64,000 nt of DNA from Streptomyces beihaiensis (GTDB lineage: Bacteria; Actinomycetota; Actinomycetes; Streptomycetales; Streptomycetaceae): assembly GCF_026274175.1 (NCBI RefSeq), contig NZ_JAPHNL010000013.1, forward strand, positions 17,854-81,853, given 5' to 3'. The translations under genes were made by a program, and so were the position numbers. The notes under the pieces were generated by a model. That model did no database searches, was not told where the DNA came from, and saw nothing but the letters and a program-made list of their open reading frames with translations. Position 1 is the first letter of the stretch. Every line of letters starts with the position of its first letter. This document shows, in pieces, positions 27,297 through 35,714 of the stretch.

Positions 27297-28001
27297 TCAC
27301 GGGTGACCGCCGCCGCGCAAGGCGTCGCGGATTCCGTGCTCGCGTGCGCCGAGGAAACGCGGCGCGGGCCGGAACACGGCCTCCAGCGCCGCCTTCCCGG
27401 CCGCGAACACCTCCCGCGCGCCGCCCGCGTACCAGGTCACGTCGTGCGGCTCGTCGACCCCGACGCCGTACGAGGTGACACCCGCTGCCTCGCACAGAGC
27501 CACCGCGCGGCGCACGTGGAAGCCCTGCGTGACCAGGATCGCGCGGTCGACGCCGAAGATCTTCTTGGCCCGTACGCACGAGTCCCAGGTGTCGAACCCG
27601 GCGTAGTCGCGCACGACGACCCGGGCCGGGACGCCGTGGCGCGTCAGGTAGGCGCGCATGGCGTCGGGCTCGTCGTAGTCGGCGCGGCTGTTGTCGCCCG
27701 TGACCAGGAGCGCGCGGACGCGTCCGGCGCGGTAGAGCGCGGCCGCCGCGTCGAGGCGGTGGGCCAGGTAGGGGGAGGGCTCCCCGTCCCACAGACCGGC
27801 GCCGAAGACGACGGCGACATCGGTGCGCGGGGCGTCCTCGGTGGTCCGCAACCGGCCCGAGGCCGTCAGGAACAGCCAGGTCGCTGGCAGCAGCGCGAGC
27901 ACGCAGACCGCCATGACGCACTGCACGGCCTGCCGTCGGCCCTTGCGGGTGCGGGGCAGGCGCGGCGGACGTGGCAGGCGCAACCGACGCCGTACGGACA
28001 T
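27297..28001 (-). CDS. SanA/YdcF-like envelope protein
   Basis: A 234-residue DUF218 protein. N-terminal basic segment, one membrane helix (~25-45, MAVCVLALLPATWLFL), then the extracytoplasmic DUF218 fold: TDVAVVFGAGLWDGEPSPYL, LYRAGRVRALLVTGDN, YDEPDAMRAYLTRHGVP, DTWDSCVRAKKIFGVDRAIL, VTQGFHVRRAVALCEAAGV. E. coli SanA affects envelope permeability (vancomycin exclusion). The C-terminus FLGAREHGIRDALRGGG is usual for actinobacterial members. Start ATG at 27999-28001 has GGGGG upstream; the frame to 28229 runs over a dispersed repeat. Divergent from the sirohydrochlorin chelatase gene. Confidence 0.87.
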   Translation of the reverse strand: MSVRRRLRLPRPPRLPRTRKGRRQAVQCVMAVCVLALLPATWLFLTASGRLRTTEDAPRTDVAVVFGAGLWDGEPSPYLAHRLDAAAALYRAGRVRALLVTGDNSRADYDEPDAMRAYLTRHGVPARVVVRDYAGFDTWDSCVRAKKIFGVDRAILVTQGFHVRRAVALCEAAGVTSYGVGVDEPHDVTWYAGGAREVFAAGKAALEAVFRPAPRFLGAREHGIRDALRGGGHP

Positions 28002-28126
28002 GGGTACCCCCGGGGGAGGACGATCGCTTTCCGCGACGAGGACGCGCGGCGGGGCCCGAACGGTTCGTGCCCGGGCGCCGCGGATGCTCGCGCTTCGTCG
28101 GCGACCGCGCGTCGTGGTCGCTTCGC

Positions 28127-28140
28127 GCGCGGTTCCCCGC
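28127..28140 (+). repeat. Dispersed GC repeat core, copy 2
   Basis: GCGCGGTTCCCCGC in the 251-bp gap between divergent genes, followed by GCCCTTGGGCGCGG so that the whole can fold. Same core as 8791 and 35621. Confidence 0.55.
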
Positions 28141-28252
28141 GCCCTTGGGCGCGGCCCCGCGCACACGGACCGGCACCGCCCCGTGAACCCCTGGCAACCA
28201 CTCGTCACCGCCGCGCAACAGCGTGGCAATCCGCGTCCCGCAGCATCGGTGC

Positions 28253-29218
28253 ATGACGGACGACGAGTCGTACGGCACCACTACGCACCTCGGCACCACT
28301 ACGCACCTCGGCACCACCACGCACCTCGACAGCACCACGCACCTCGACAGCACGGCGGGACTGCTCACCATGATCGGACACCAGCTCGGCAGCCGGCTCG
28401 GCAGGGTCGCCCCTCCCAGCCGCCGCCCCGCCACCCCGAACCGCCCCGCCCTCGTCCTGGTCGCGCACGGCAGCCGGAACCCGCTCGCCCTGGCCACCGT
28501 GACCGCGCTCGCCGAGCGGGTCCGCGCACAACGGCCCGAGCTCGACGTCCGGCTCGGACACATCGAGCTCAACGAGCCCCTGCTCAGCGACACGCTCGCC
28601 GACCTGCCGCCCGGCCACGGAACCTCCACGGACGCCGCCGCCTTCCCGGACGCGATCCTCGTACCGCTGCTCCTCTCCCGCGGCCACCACGTCAAGCACG
28701 ACATACCCGAGGCCGCGGCCGCCGCCGACCACCTGGTCACCCGCGTCGCCGCCCCGCTCGGCCCGCACCCGCTGCTCGCCGAGGCCCTGCACGACCGCCT
28801 CACCGAAGCGGGCTGGCCCGCGGCTCCCACCCGCCGCACCGGCGTCGTGCTCGCCGCCGCGGGATCCCGCGACCCGGACGCCGCCACCGACACCCGCCGC
28901 ACCGCCGCCCTGCTCGCCCGCCGCCTCGGCGTCCCGGTGGTCCCCGCCTACGCCTCCGCCGCCACACCTGACGTCCGTACGGCCGTCCGTGCCCTCGCCG
29001 CGCGCGGCCGCACCCGTACCGCGGTCGCCTCCTACTTCACCGCGCCCGGCCGTTTCGCCACCGAGACGTCCGCCGCCGCACCGGGCGTCGCGGCGGCCCC
29101 GCTCGGCGACCACCCGTCCCTGGCCCGCCTGATCCTGCACCGCTACGACAGCGCCCTGGCCGGAGTCCACGCCGCCGCCACGAGCACCGGCCCCGCCCCC
29201 CGGCTCGCCACCGCCTGA
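28253..29218 (+). CDS. Sirohydrochlorin chelatase (CbiX/SirB type)
   Basis: A 321-residue chelatase with two half domains. First half: [20 protein letters not shown] with active His, [14 protein letters not shown], and [17 protein letters not shown] with the second active His; second half restarts at [20 protein letters not shown]. Inserts iron (or cobalt) into sirohydrochlorin, giving siroheme for NirB. The N-terminus carries an 18-bp tandem repeat (28276-28352) coding [18 protein letters not shown] units, not part of the fold; the conserved protein would begin near MIGHQLGS. Start at ATG 28253; an in-frame ATG ten codons earlier is not needed. Stands alone, but its neighbours nasA and nirBD explain its use. 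Confidence 0.85.
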   Translation: MTDDESYGTTTHLGTTTHLGTTTHLDSTTHLDSTAGLLTMIGHQLGSRLGRVAPPSRRPATPNRPALVLVAHGSRNPLALATVTALAERVRAQRPELDVRLGHIELNEPLLSDTLADLPPGHGTSTDAAAFPDAILVPLLLSRGHHVKHDIPEAAAAADHLVTRVAAPLGPHPLLAEALHDRLTEAGWPAAPTRRTGVVLAAAGSRDPDAATDTRRTAALLARRLGVPVVPAYASAATPDVRTAVRALAARGRTRTAVASYFTAPGRFATETSAAAPGVAAAPLGDHPSLARLILHRYDSALAGVHAAATSTGPAPRLATA

Positions 29219-29225
29219 CCCGAAC

Positions 29226-29304
29226 CCGCGAACTGCGAACCCTCGAACTGCGACCCCCCGAACTGCGACCCCCCGAACTGCGAACCCCCGAACTCCGAAC
29301 CCGA
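29226..29304 (+). repeat. About 16-bp tandem repeat between chelatase and dgt
   Basis: Four to five imperfect copies of a CGAACTGCGACCCCC-like unit fill most of the 130-bp gap 29219-29348. No hairpin or gene in it. Confidence 0.7.
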
Positions 29305-29348
29305 GCCCACAAGACCGTTTCCGCCTCGACTTGTCCTACTGTCGGTAC

Positions 29349-30653
29349 ATGGACGACAGCAGCGGCATCTACGACGAGGACGCGGTCGAACGCTGGGCGC
29401 CCGAGCCCGACAAGCGGCCGGGCCGCACCGCGTTCCAGCGCGACCGCGCGCGTGTGCTGCACTCGGCCGCGCTGCGCAGGCTCGCGGGCAAGACCCAGGT
29501 CGTCACGCCGGGCACCCGCAGCAGGCACTGGGACGCCAGCCCCCGTACCCGGCTCACCCACTCACTGGAGTGCGCCCAGGTCGGCCGCGAACTCGGCGCG
29601 GCCCTCGGCTGCGACCCCGACCTCGTGGAGACCGCCTGCCTCTCCCACGACCTGGGCCACCCGCCCTTCGGGCACAACGGCGAACAGGCGCTCAACGAAG
29701 TGGCCCAGGACTGCGGCGGATTCGAGGGCAACGCCCAGTCGCTGCGGCTGCTCACCCGCATCGAACCCAAGAGGTTCACCGTCGCCCCGGACTCCGGTGA
29801 ACCCGTCAGCGTGGGGCTCAACCTGACGCGGGCCGCGCTCGACGCCGCCACCAAGTACCCGTGGCCGCGCGGCGAGCACCCCACCGACCCCGCCTCGCCC
29901 AAGTTCGGCGTCTACGAGGACGACCGCCCCGTCTTCGACTGGGTCAGGAAGACCGCGCCCGGCCGCAGCACCTGCTTCGAGGCGCAGGTCATGGACTGGT
30001 CGGACGACGTCGCGTACTCCGTGCACGACCTGGAGGACGGGCTGCACGCCGGGCACCTCGACCCCAACATGCTGCACGCCGAGCCCGAGCGCGCCGACAT
30101 CTTCGCCGTCGCCGTCGGACGGTACGTCCCGCACGACACCGACCCCGCCGAACTCGCCGCCGCCCTGGACCGGCTCCTCGACCAGGAGTGGTGGCCGCAC
30201 GGCTACGACGGCACGGCCGTCGCCCAGGCCCGCCTCAAGGACGCCACCAGCCAGCTCATCGGCCGCTTCTGCCTCGCCGCCGAGGGCGCCACCCGGCAGC
30301 GGTACGGCTCGGGCCGCCTCACCCGGTACGCCGCCGAACTCGTCGTCCCCCGCGAGGCCCGCCACGAGTGCGCCGTGCTCAAGGCCGTCGCCGACCGGTA
30401 CGTCATGCAGCGCCCCCAGCAGGAGGCGCTCCGCGCCGACCAGCGCATCGTCGTCGCCGAGTTGGCGCAGGCGCTCACCGCCCGCGCGCCCGACGGCCTC
30501 GACCCGCAGTTCCGCGCCCTGTACGACGACGCGCCCGACGACCGCACCGCCAAGCGTGTGATCGTCGATCAGATCGCCTCGCTCACCGACGCGTCGGCGC
30601 GCTCCCTGCACGCCCGCCTCGCCGGGAGCCCCACCGGGCAGCGACCAGGGTAA
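29349..30653 (+). CDS. dgt: Deoxyguanosinetriphosphate triphosphohydrolase
   Basis: A 434-residue HD-domain enzyme hydrolysing dNTPs (dGTP) to the nucleoside and triphosphate, cytosolic. Motifs: [40 protein letters not shown] (metal His), [19 protein letters not shown] (the His-Asp pair), and [19 protein letters not shown] (last metal Asp). Length fits actinobacterial dGTPase-like proteins. Start at ATG 29349; an in-frame GTG/ATG at 29331 adds six residues. No clear ribosome site, consistent with a short leader. Followed in the same direction by a flavoprotein, dnaG and hrdA, an order typical of Streptomyces. Confidence 0.92.
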   Translation: MDDSSGIYDEDAVERWAPEPDKRPGRTAFQRDRARVLHSAALRRLAGKTQVVTPGTRSRHWDASPRTRLTHSLECAQVGRELGAALGCDPDLVETACLSHDLGHPPFGHNGEQALNEVAQDCGGFEGNAQSLRLLTRIEPKRFTVAPDSGEPVSVGLNLTRAALDAATKYPWPRGEHPTDPASPKFGVYEDDRPVFDWVRKTAPGRSTCFEAQVMDWSDDVAYSVHDLEDGLHAGHLDPNMLHAEPERADIFAVAVGRYVPHDTDPAELAAALDRLLDQEWWPHGYDGTAVAQARLKDATSQLIGRFCLAAEGATRQRYGSGRLTRYAAELVVPREARHECAVLKAVADRYVMQRPQQEALRADQRIVVAELAQALTARAPDGLDPQFRALYDDAPDDRTAKRVIVDQIASLTDASARSLHARLAGSPTGQRPG

Positions 30654-30743
30654 AGATCACCAAAACCGGGGAAACGGGGCCTTCGGCCCTGGGGCGACCA
30701 CTCGGCGTGACGAAAAGATGTCCGGATGGGGGCACGCCCTCTT

Positions 30744-30765
30744 CCCGCACTACGCTGCGTGCGGG
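30744..30765. promoter_or_regulatory. Inverted repeat around a -10-like element
   Basis: CCCGCAC (30744-30750) and GTGCGGG (30759-30765) flank TACGCT (30751-30756), a plausible -10 for the flavoprotein at 30805. A small GGGCC-TTC-GGCCC hairpin lies nearer the dgt stop (around 30686). The gap 30654-30804 has no gene. Confidence 0.4.
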
Positions 30766-30804
30766 ACGCTCGCATATGACGGCTTGCCAACGAGGAGGCA
30801 TCAC

Positions 30805-32070
30805 GTGGTCGACGCGGACCTGACGTTCGTCATCGTCGGAGGAGGGCTCGCCGGTGCGAAGGCCGCCGAGACCCTCCGCGCCGAGGGCTTCACAGGGCGG
30901 GTGATCCTGCTCGGCGACGAACGGGACCACCCCTACGAACGCCCGCCCCTGTCCAAGGGGTACCTGCAGGGCAAGGAGGACCGCGACAGCGTCTTCGTCC
31001 ACGAGCCGACCTGGTACGCCAACCACGACATCGAGCTCCACCTCGGCCAGCCCGCCACCGCCGTCGACCGCGCCGCCAAGACGGTCCAACTCGGCGACGG
31101 CACCGTCATCCGCTACGACAAGCTGCTGCTCGCCACCGGCGCCGAACCGCGCCGCCTCGACATCCCCGGCACCCAGCTCGCCGGCGTCCACCACCTGCGC
31201 CGCCTCGCCCACGCCGAACGCCTCAAGCACGTCCTCGCCTCACTCGGCCGGGACAACGGCCACCTGGTGATCGCCGGGGCCGGCTGGATCGGCCTGGAGG
31301 TCGCCGCCGCCGCGCGCGAGTACGGCGCCGAGGTCACCGTCGTCGAGCCACAGCCGACCCCGCTGCACGCCGTGCTCGGCCCCGAGATCGGCCAGATCTT
31401 CACCGAGCTCCACAGCGACCACGGGGTCCGCTTCCACTTCGGCGTCAAACTCACCGCCATCAGCGGCCAGGACGGCATGGTCCTCGCCGCCCACACCGAC
31501 GACGGCGAGGAACATCCCGCCCACGACGTCCTCGCCGCGATCGGCGCCGCCCCGCGCACCGCGCTCGCCGAGGCCGCCGGACTCGACCTGGTCGACCGCG
31601 CCCACGGCGGCGGCATCGCCGTCGACACCTCGCTGCGCACCAGCGACCCGGACATCTTCGCCGCGGGGGACGTCGCCGCGCTGCGGCACCCGCTCTTCGC
31701 CGACCGGCTCCGCGTCGAACACTGGGCCAACGCGCTCAACGGCGGCCCGGCCGCCGCCCGCGCCATGCTCGGCAAGGACGTCACGTACGACCGCGTGCCC
31801 TACTTCTTCTCCGACCAGTACGACCTGGGCCTCGAGTACTCCGGCTGGGCGCCCCCGGGCTCGTACGACCAGGTGGTGATCCGCGGCGACGCGGGCAAGC
31901 GCGAGTTCATCGCGTTCTGGCTCAAGGACGGGCAGGTCCTCGCCGGGATGAACGTGAATGTGTGGGACGTCACCGAGCCGGTCCAGCAGCTGATCCGCTC
32001 CGGCGCCCGCCCCGGCACCGACCGCCTCGCCGACCCGTCCGTCCCCCTCACCGATCTCGTGACCGAGTGA
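30805..32070 (+). CDS. FAD/NAD(P)-dependent ferredoxin reductase-like protein
   Basis: A 421-residue flavoprotein of the rubredoxin/ferredoxin reductase (BphA4/CamA) class. FAD Rossmann FVIVGGGLAGAKAAETLRAE (~6-25), HPYERPPLSKGYLQGKED, NAD Rossmann LVIAGAGWIGLEVAAAAREY (~150-170), DIFAAGDVAALRHP, RVEHWANALNGGPAAARAML, and the C-terminal domain PYFFSDQYDLGLEYSGWAP that contacts the redox partner. The start is GTG 30805, six bases after AGGAGG. No ferredoxin or P450 gene is adjacent, so the partner is unknown. Separate from the NirB-type flavoproteins upstream. Confidence 0.9.
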   Translation: MVDADLTFVIVGGGLAGAKAAETLRAEGFTGRVILLGDERDHPYERPPLSKGYLQGKEDRDSVFVHEPTWYANHDIELHLGQPATAVDRAAKTVQLGDGTVIRYDKLLLATGAEPRRLDIPGTQLAGVHHLRRLAHAERLKHVLASLGRDNGHLVIAGAGWIGLEVAAAAREYGAEVTVVEPQPTPLHAVLGPEIGQIFTELHSDHGVRFHFGVKLTAISGQDGMVLAAHTDDGEEHPAHDVLAAIGAAPRTALAEAAGLDLVDRAHGGGIAVDTSLRTSDPDIFAAGDVAALRHPLFADRLRVEHWANALNGGPAAARAMLGKDVTYDRVPYFFSDQYDLGLEYSGWAPPGSYDQVVIRGDAGKREFIAFWLKDGQVLAGMNVNVWDVTEPVQQLIRSGARPGTDRLADPSVPLTDLVTE

Positions 32071-32117
32071 CGGGAGGAGCGAGCCACGGGAGGGGCGGGA
32101 GTGTCCGACCGCCCCCG

Positions 32118-32132
32118 TAGAATCGCCGTGTG
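32118..32132 (+). promoter_or_regulatory. Leaderless promoter of dnaG
   Basis: TAGAAT at 32118-32123 ends six bases before the GTG start at 32130, the usual geometry of leaderless Streptomyces transcripts. No good -35 hexamer is visible. Confidence 0.55.
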
Positions 32133-34049
32133 GCAGGCAGGATCAATGACGAGGACGTGAAGGCGGTTCGGGACGCGGTCCCGATCGACGCCGTGGTCTC
32201 CGAATACCTGCAACTGCGCAACGCGGGCGGCGGCAACCTCAAGGGCCTGTGCCCGTTCCACGACGAGAAGTCCCCGTCCTTCCAGGTCAGCCCCAGCAAG
32301 GGTCTCTTCCACTGCTTCGGCTGCCAGGAAGGCGGCGACACCATCACGTTCGTGATGAAGGTCGACCACCTCTCCTTCTCGGAGGCCGTCGAGCGCCTCG
32401 CCGGACAGGCCGGCATCACGCTCCGCTACGAGGAGGGCGGCTACAACCCGACCCACCAGCGCGGCGAGCGCATCCGCCTGGTCGAGGCCCACAAGATCGC
32501 CGCGCAGTTCTACGTCGACCAGCTGGAGTCACCGGAGGCCGAGATCGGCCGCGCCTTCCTCGCCGAGCGCGGCTTCGACCAGGCCGCCGCCCAGCACTTC
32601 GGCGTCGGCTACAGCCCGGCGGGCTGGGACCACCTCACCCGCTTCCTGCGCGGCAAGGGCTTCAGCGACAAGGAGCTGATCCTCTCCGGCCTCTCCCAGG
32701 ACGGCCGCCGCGGGCCCATCGACCGGTTCCGCGGCCGCCTGATGTGGCCCATCCGCGACATCGGCGGCGACGTCGTCGGCTTCGGCGCCCGTCGCCTGCG
32801 CGACGACGACAACGGCCCGAAGTACCTGAACACCCCCGACACCCCGATCTACAAGAAGTCGCAGGTCCTGTACGGCATCGACCTCGCCAAGAAGGAGATC
32901 GCGAAGTCGTCCCGCGCGGTCGTCGTCGAGGGCTACACCGACGTCATGGCCTGCCACCTCGCCGGAGTCCCCACCGCCATCGCCACCTGCGGCACCGCCT
33001 TCGGCGGCGACCACATCAAGATCCTCAGGCGCCTCCTCATGGACAACGGCAGCGCCCGCGTGATCTTCACCTTCGACGGCGACGCGGCCGGGCAGAAGGC
33101 CGCGCTGCGTGCCTTCGAGGACGACCAGAAGTTCGCCGCCGAGACGTACATCGCCATCGCGCCGGACAACATGGACCCGTGCGAGCTGCGCCTCGCCAAG
33201 GGCGACGAGGCCGTCGCCGACCTCGTCGAACCCCGCACCCCGCTCTTCGAGTTCGCGCTCCGCCAGATCGTCGGCCGCTACGACCTGGAGACCCCGGCGG
33301 GCCGCGCCGCCGCCCTCGACGAGGCCGCGCCGATCGTCGCCCGCATCAAGAACAGCGCCTCGCAGCACGAGGTGGCCGTGCAACTCGCGGGGATGCTCGG
33401 CATCCTCGACACCCAGTTCGTGGTCAAGCGTGTCGCGCAGCTGGCCCGGTGGGCGCGCGAGCGCGGCGGCAGGGGCCCCGCCCCGGCTCCCGCGCCCGGC
33501 ACACGGGCGGGGCAGGTGCCGGGGCCACAGGCGTCCGGGCCCGCCCGCCCGTTCGGCGGCCCGGCGCTCACCCTGCGCAACCCGGTGTACACGACCGAGC
33601 GTGAGCTGCTCAAGCTCGCCCTCCAGTACCCGGAGTTGGTCTCCCCGGCCTTCGACGCCTACGGCATCGACGAGTTCACGGCCCCCCCGTACGCCGCCGT
33701 GCGCCAGGCCATCCTGGAGGCGGGCGGCGCCGAACAGGGCGTGCACGACCCGCAGGCGTACCTCGTGGCGGTCCGCGAGGCGGCCCCCGACGACCAGGTC
33801 CGCGCCATGGTGACCGAGCTCGCCGTCGAGGCCATCCACCGCAGGACCGTCGACGAGGCGTATGCGGGCGAGCAACTCGTCACCGTCCGCAAGAGAGCCG
33901 TCGACCGCCGCATCCACGAGGTCCAGGGCACCCTCACGCGTCTCGGCTCGGGCGGCGACCCGCAGCAGCTCGCGGCCGTGCAGAACGAGCTGTGGGTGCT
34001 CCAGCAGTACGGCCAGGCGCTGCGCGAACAGGGCCCCGGCGCGCTCTGA
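32130..34049 (+). CDS. dnaG: DNA primase
   Basis: A 639-residue primase that makes RNA primers at the replication fork. CHC2 zinc finger (LCPFHDEKSPSFQVSPSKG then HCFGC, residues ~41-66), RNA-polymerase core with TOPRIM (VVVEGYTDVMACHLAG, and FTFDGDAAGQKAALRAF carrying the Asp pair), and a C-terminal helicase-binding region after a Pro/Ala/Gly linker (~445-475). Length is normal for Streptomyces DnaG. The GTG start follows a TAGAAT box directly. The following gene is a HrdA-type sigma factor, a neighbour order I recall from Streptomyces genomes. Confidence 0.96.
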   Translation: MAGRINDEDVKAVRDAVPIDAVVSEYLQLRNAGGGNLKGLCPFHDEKSPSFQVSPSKGLFHCFGCQEGGDTITFVMKVDHLSFSEAVERLAGQAGITLRYEEGGYNPTHQRGERIRLVEAHKIAAQFYVDQLESPEAEIGRAFLAERGFDQAAAQHFGVGYSPAGWDHLTRFLRGKGFSDKELILSGLSQDGRRGPIDRFRGRLMWPIRDIGGDVVGFGARRLRDDDNGPKYLNTPDTPIYKKSQVLYGIDLAKKEIAKSSRAVVVEGYTDVMACHLAGVPTAIATCGTAFGGDHIKILRRLLMDNGSARVIFTFDGDAAGQKAALRAFEDDQKFAAETYIAIAPDNMDPCELRLAKGDEAVADLVEPRTPLFEFALRQIVGRYDLETPAGRAAALDEAAPIVARIKNSASQHEVAVQLAGMLGILDTQFVVKRVAQLARWARERGGRGPAPAPAPGTRAGQVPGPQASGPARPFGGPALTLRNPVYTTERELLKLALQYPELVSPAFDAYGIDEFTAPPYAAVRQAILEAGGAEQGVHDPQAYLVAVREAAPDDQVRAMVTELAVEAIHRRTVDEAYAGEQLVTVRKRAVDRRIHEVQGTLTRLGSGGDPQQLAAVQNELWVLQQYGQALREQGPGAL

Positions 34050-34148
34050 CCGGCGCCCCGGCGCCGTCGTGAGGGGAGGCCGGGGACCTCTCGGTGACCG
34101 CGCGTCATGCGGCGGACTCAAAAAGTCATCGCACGCCCCTCGTGGCAG

Positions 34149-34170
34149 CAGTGTGTCGTACTCCACACTG
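34149..34170. promoter_or_regulatory. Inverted repeat in hrdA upstream region
   Basis: CAGTGTG (34149-34155) and CACACTG (34164-34170) are perfect arms around TCGTACTC. Lies between dnaG and the sigma gene, just before an alternative GTG (34178) and 164 bp before the preferred GTG; could be an operator at the promoter. Confidence 0.4.
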
Positions 34171-34333
34171 GGGTGCGGTGCCTGAGTCCTCGGAGCGCGG
34201 CCGCAGCCCGGTCATCGGGTTGTCCGACATCCCCGCGGTTCCGCTCGACGCGTACGGGACGGATGGCGGCGCGGCCGCCGACCCCGCCCCCCTGCCGCAC
34301 GCCTCAGCCGCGATCACCCTGGAGGTCGCCCCC

Positions 34334-35575
34334 GTGCAGACCCAGACCCTCACCCACAGCGACAGCGCAGCGCACACCGTCACCGACCCGGACACCACGG
34401 CCGAGGACGACGTGCTCAGCTCGGTCCCGACGCAGAACAGGGCCGAGCACCATCCGGAGGCGAGCACGACGACTTCCGCCCCGACGGGCACCGACACCCC
34501 TGCCGACTCCTCTGACTCGGCCGCTCCCTCTGGCTCCTCTGGCTCCGCCGACTCTTCTGGCTCGGCCGATCCCTCTGGCTCCGCCGACTCCTCCGAGAGC
34601 GCGGAACCACCTGAACCGGTGCGCGGCGCCGTCCGCGCCGACGCCTCCGGCCCCTCCTCCGACCTGTTCCGCCAGTACCTGCGCGAGATCGGCCGCATCC
34701 CGCTCCTCACCGCCGCCGAGGAGGTCGAGCTCGCGCGGCGCGTCGAGGCGGGCCTGTTCGCCGAGGAGAAGCTCACCACGGCCGACGCCACCGCCCCCGA
34801 CGGCCTGGACGACCAACTGGCCCTCGACCTCGACCGCCTTGTGGTCATGGGCCGCATGGCCAAGCGCCGCCTCATCGAGGCCAACCTGCGCCTGGTCGTC
34901 TCCGTCGCCAAGCGCTACGTGGGGCGCGGACTGACCATGCTCGACCTCGTCCAGGAGGGAAACCTGGGCCTGATCAGGGCGGTCGAGAAGTTCGACTACG
35001 CGCGCGGCTACAAGTTCTCCACGTACGCCACCTGGTGGATCCGCCAGGCCATGTCCCGCGCCCTCGCCGACCAGGCCCGCACCATCCGTGTCCCCGTCCA
35101 CGTCGTCGAGCTCATCAACCGCGTCGTCCGCGTCCAGCGCCGCATGCTCCAGGAGCGCGGCTACGAGCCCACGCCGGACGAGGTCGCCGCCCACCTCGAC
35201 CTGTCGCAGGAACGCGTCAGCGAGGTACTGCGCCTGGCCCAGGAGCCGGTCTCCCTGCACGCACCCGTCGGCGAGGAGGAGGACGTCGCGCTCGGCGACC
35301 TCATCGAGGACGGCGACGCGGCCAGCCCCGTGGAGTCCGCCGCCTTCCTCCTCCTGCGCCAACACCTGGAGGCCGTCCTGTCCACGCTCGGCGAGCGCGA
35401 ACGCAAGGTGGTGCAACTGCGCTACGGCCTGGCCGACGGCCGCCCGCGCACCCTGGAGGAGATAGGCCGCATCTTCGGCGTGACCCGTGAACGCATCCGC
35501 CAGATCGAGTCCAAGACCCTCAACAAGCTGCGCGATCACGCTTTCGCCGACCAGCTCCGCGGTTACCTGGACTGA
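34334..35575 (+). CDS. hrdA: Principal-type sigma-70 factor, HrdA-like
   Basis: A 413-residue group 2 (non-essential, principal-like) sigma factor. Region 1.2 [20 protein letters not shown], region 2 [19 protein letters not shown] and [20 protein letters not shown], region 3 around [20 protein letters not shown], region 4.2 [19 protein letters not shown]. The N-terminal ~100 residues are Ser/Ala/Asp-rich with a simple repeat (34505-34605). GTG 34334 is preferred because GGAGG lies eight bases upstream; GTG 34178 would add 52 residues whose codon use also looks coding, so the start is uncertain. Named HrdA from its place next to dnaG and its region 2-4 sequence; HrdB is longer and has a different N-terminus. 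Confidence 0.85.
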   Translation: MQTQTLTHSDSAAHTVTDPDTTAEDDVLSSVPTQNRAEHHPEASTTTSAPTGTDTPADSSDSAAPSGSSGSADSSGSADPSGSADSSESAEPPEPVRGAVRADASGPSSDLFRQYLREIGRIPLLTAAEEVELARRVEAGLFAEEKLTTADATAPDGLDDQLALDLDRLVVMGRMAKRRLIEANLRLVVSVAKRYVGRGLTMLDLVQEGNLGLIRAVEKFDYARGYKFSTYATWWIRQAMSRALADQARTIRVPVHVVELINRVVRVQRRMLQERGYEPTPDEVAAHLDLSQERVSEVLRLAQEPVSLHAPVGEEEDVALGDLIEDGDAASPVESAAFLLLRQHLEAVLSTLGERERKVVQLRYGLADGRPRTLEEIGRIFGVTRERIRQIESKTLNKLRDHAFADQLRGYLD

Positions 35576-35620
35576 CGAGGAGGACAGGACTACCCGACGG
35601 CGGGCGAGGACCGAAGGGGC

Positions 35621-35634
35621 GCGGGGAACCGCGC
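35621..35634 (-). repeat. Dispersed GC repeat core, copy 3 (inverted)
   Basis: GCGGGGAACCGCGC, the reverse complement of the core at 8791 and 28127, between hrdA and the convergent ABC gene. The 139-bp gap shows nothing else. Confidence 0.55.
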
Positions 35635-35714
35635 GAGCCACCGCATGAGCCCGGCACCCGGCAGAAAACCCCGCACCCCTCCCCGCCCCCTACGGCCCCC
35701 GCCGCTTACAGGCT

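Noticed and set aside
34094-34177. Start of hrdA at the earliest in-frame GTG (34094)
   Set aside because: Would include the inverted repeat at 34149-34170 and the probable promoter; no ribosome site.
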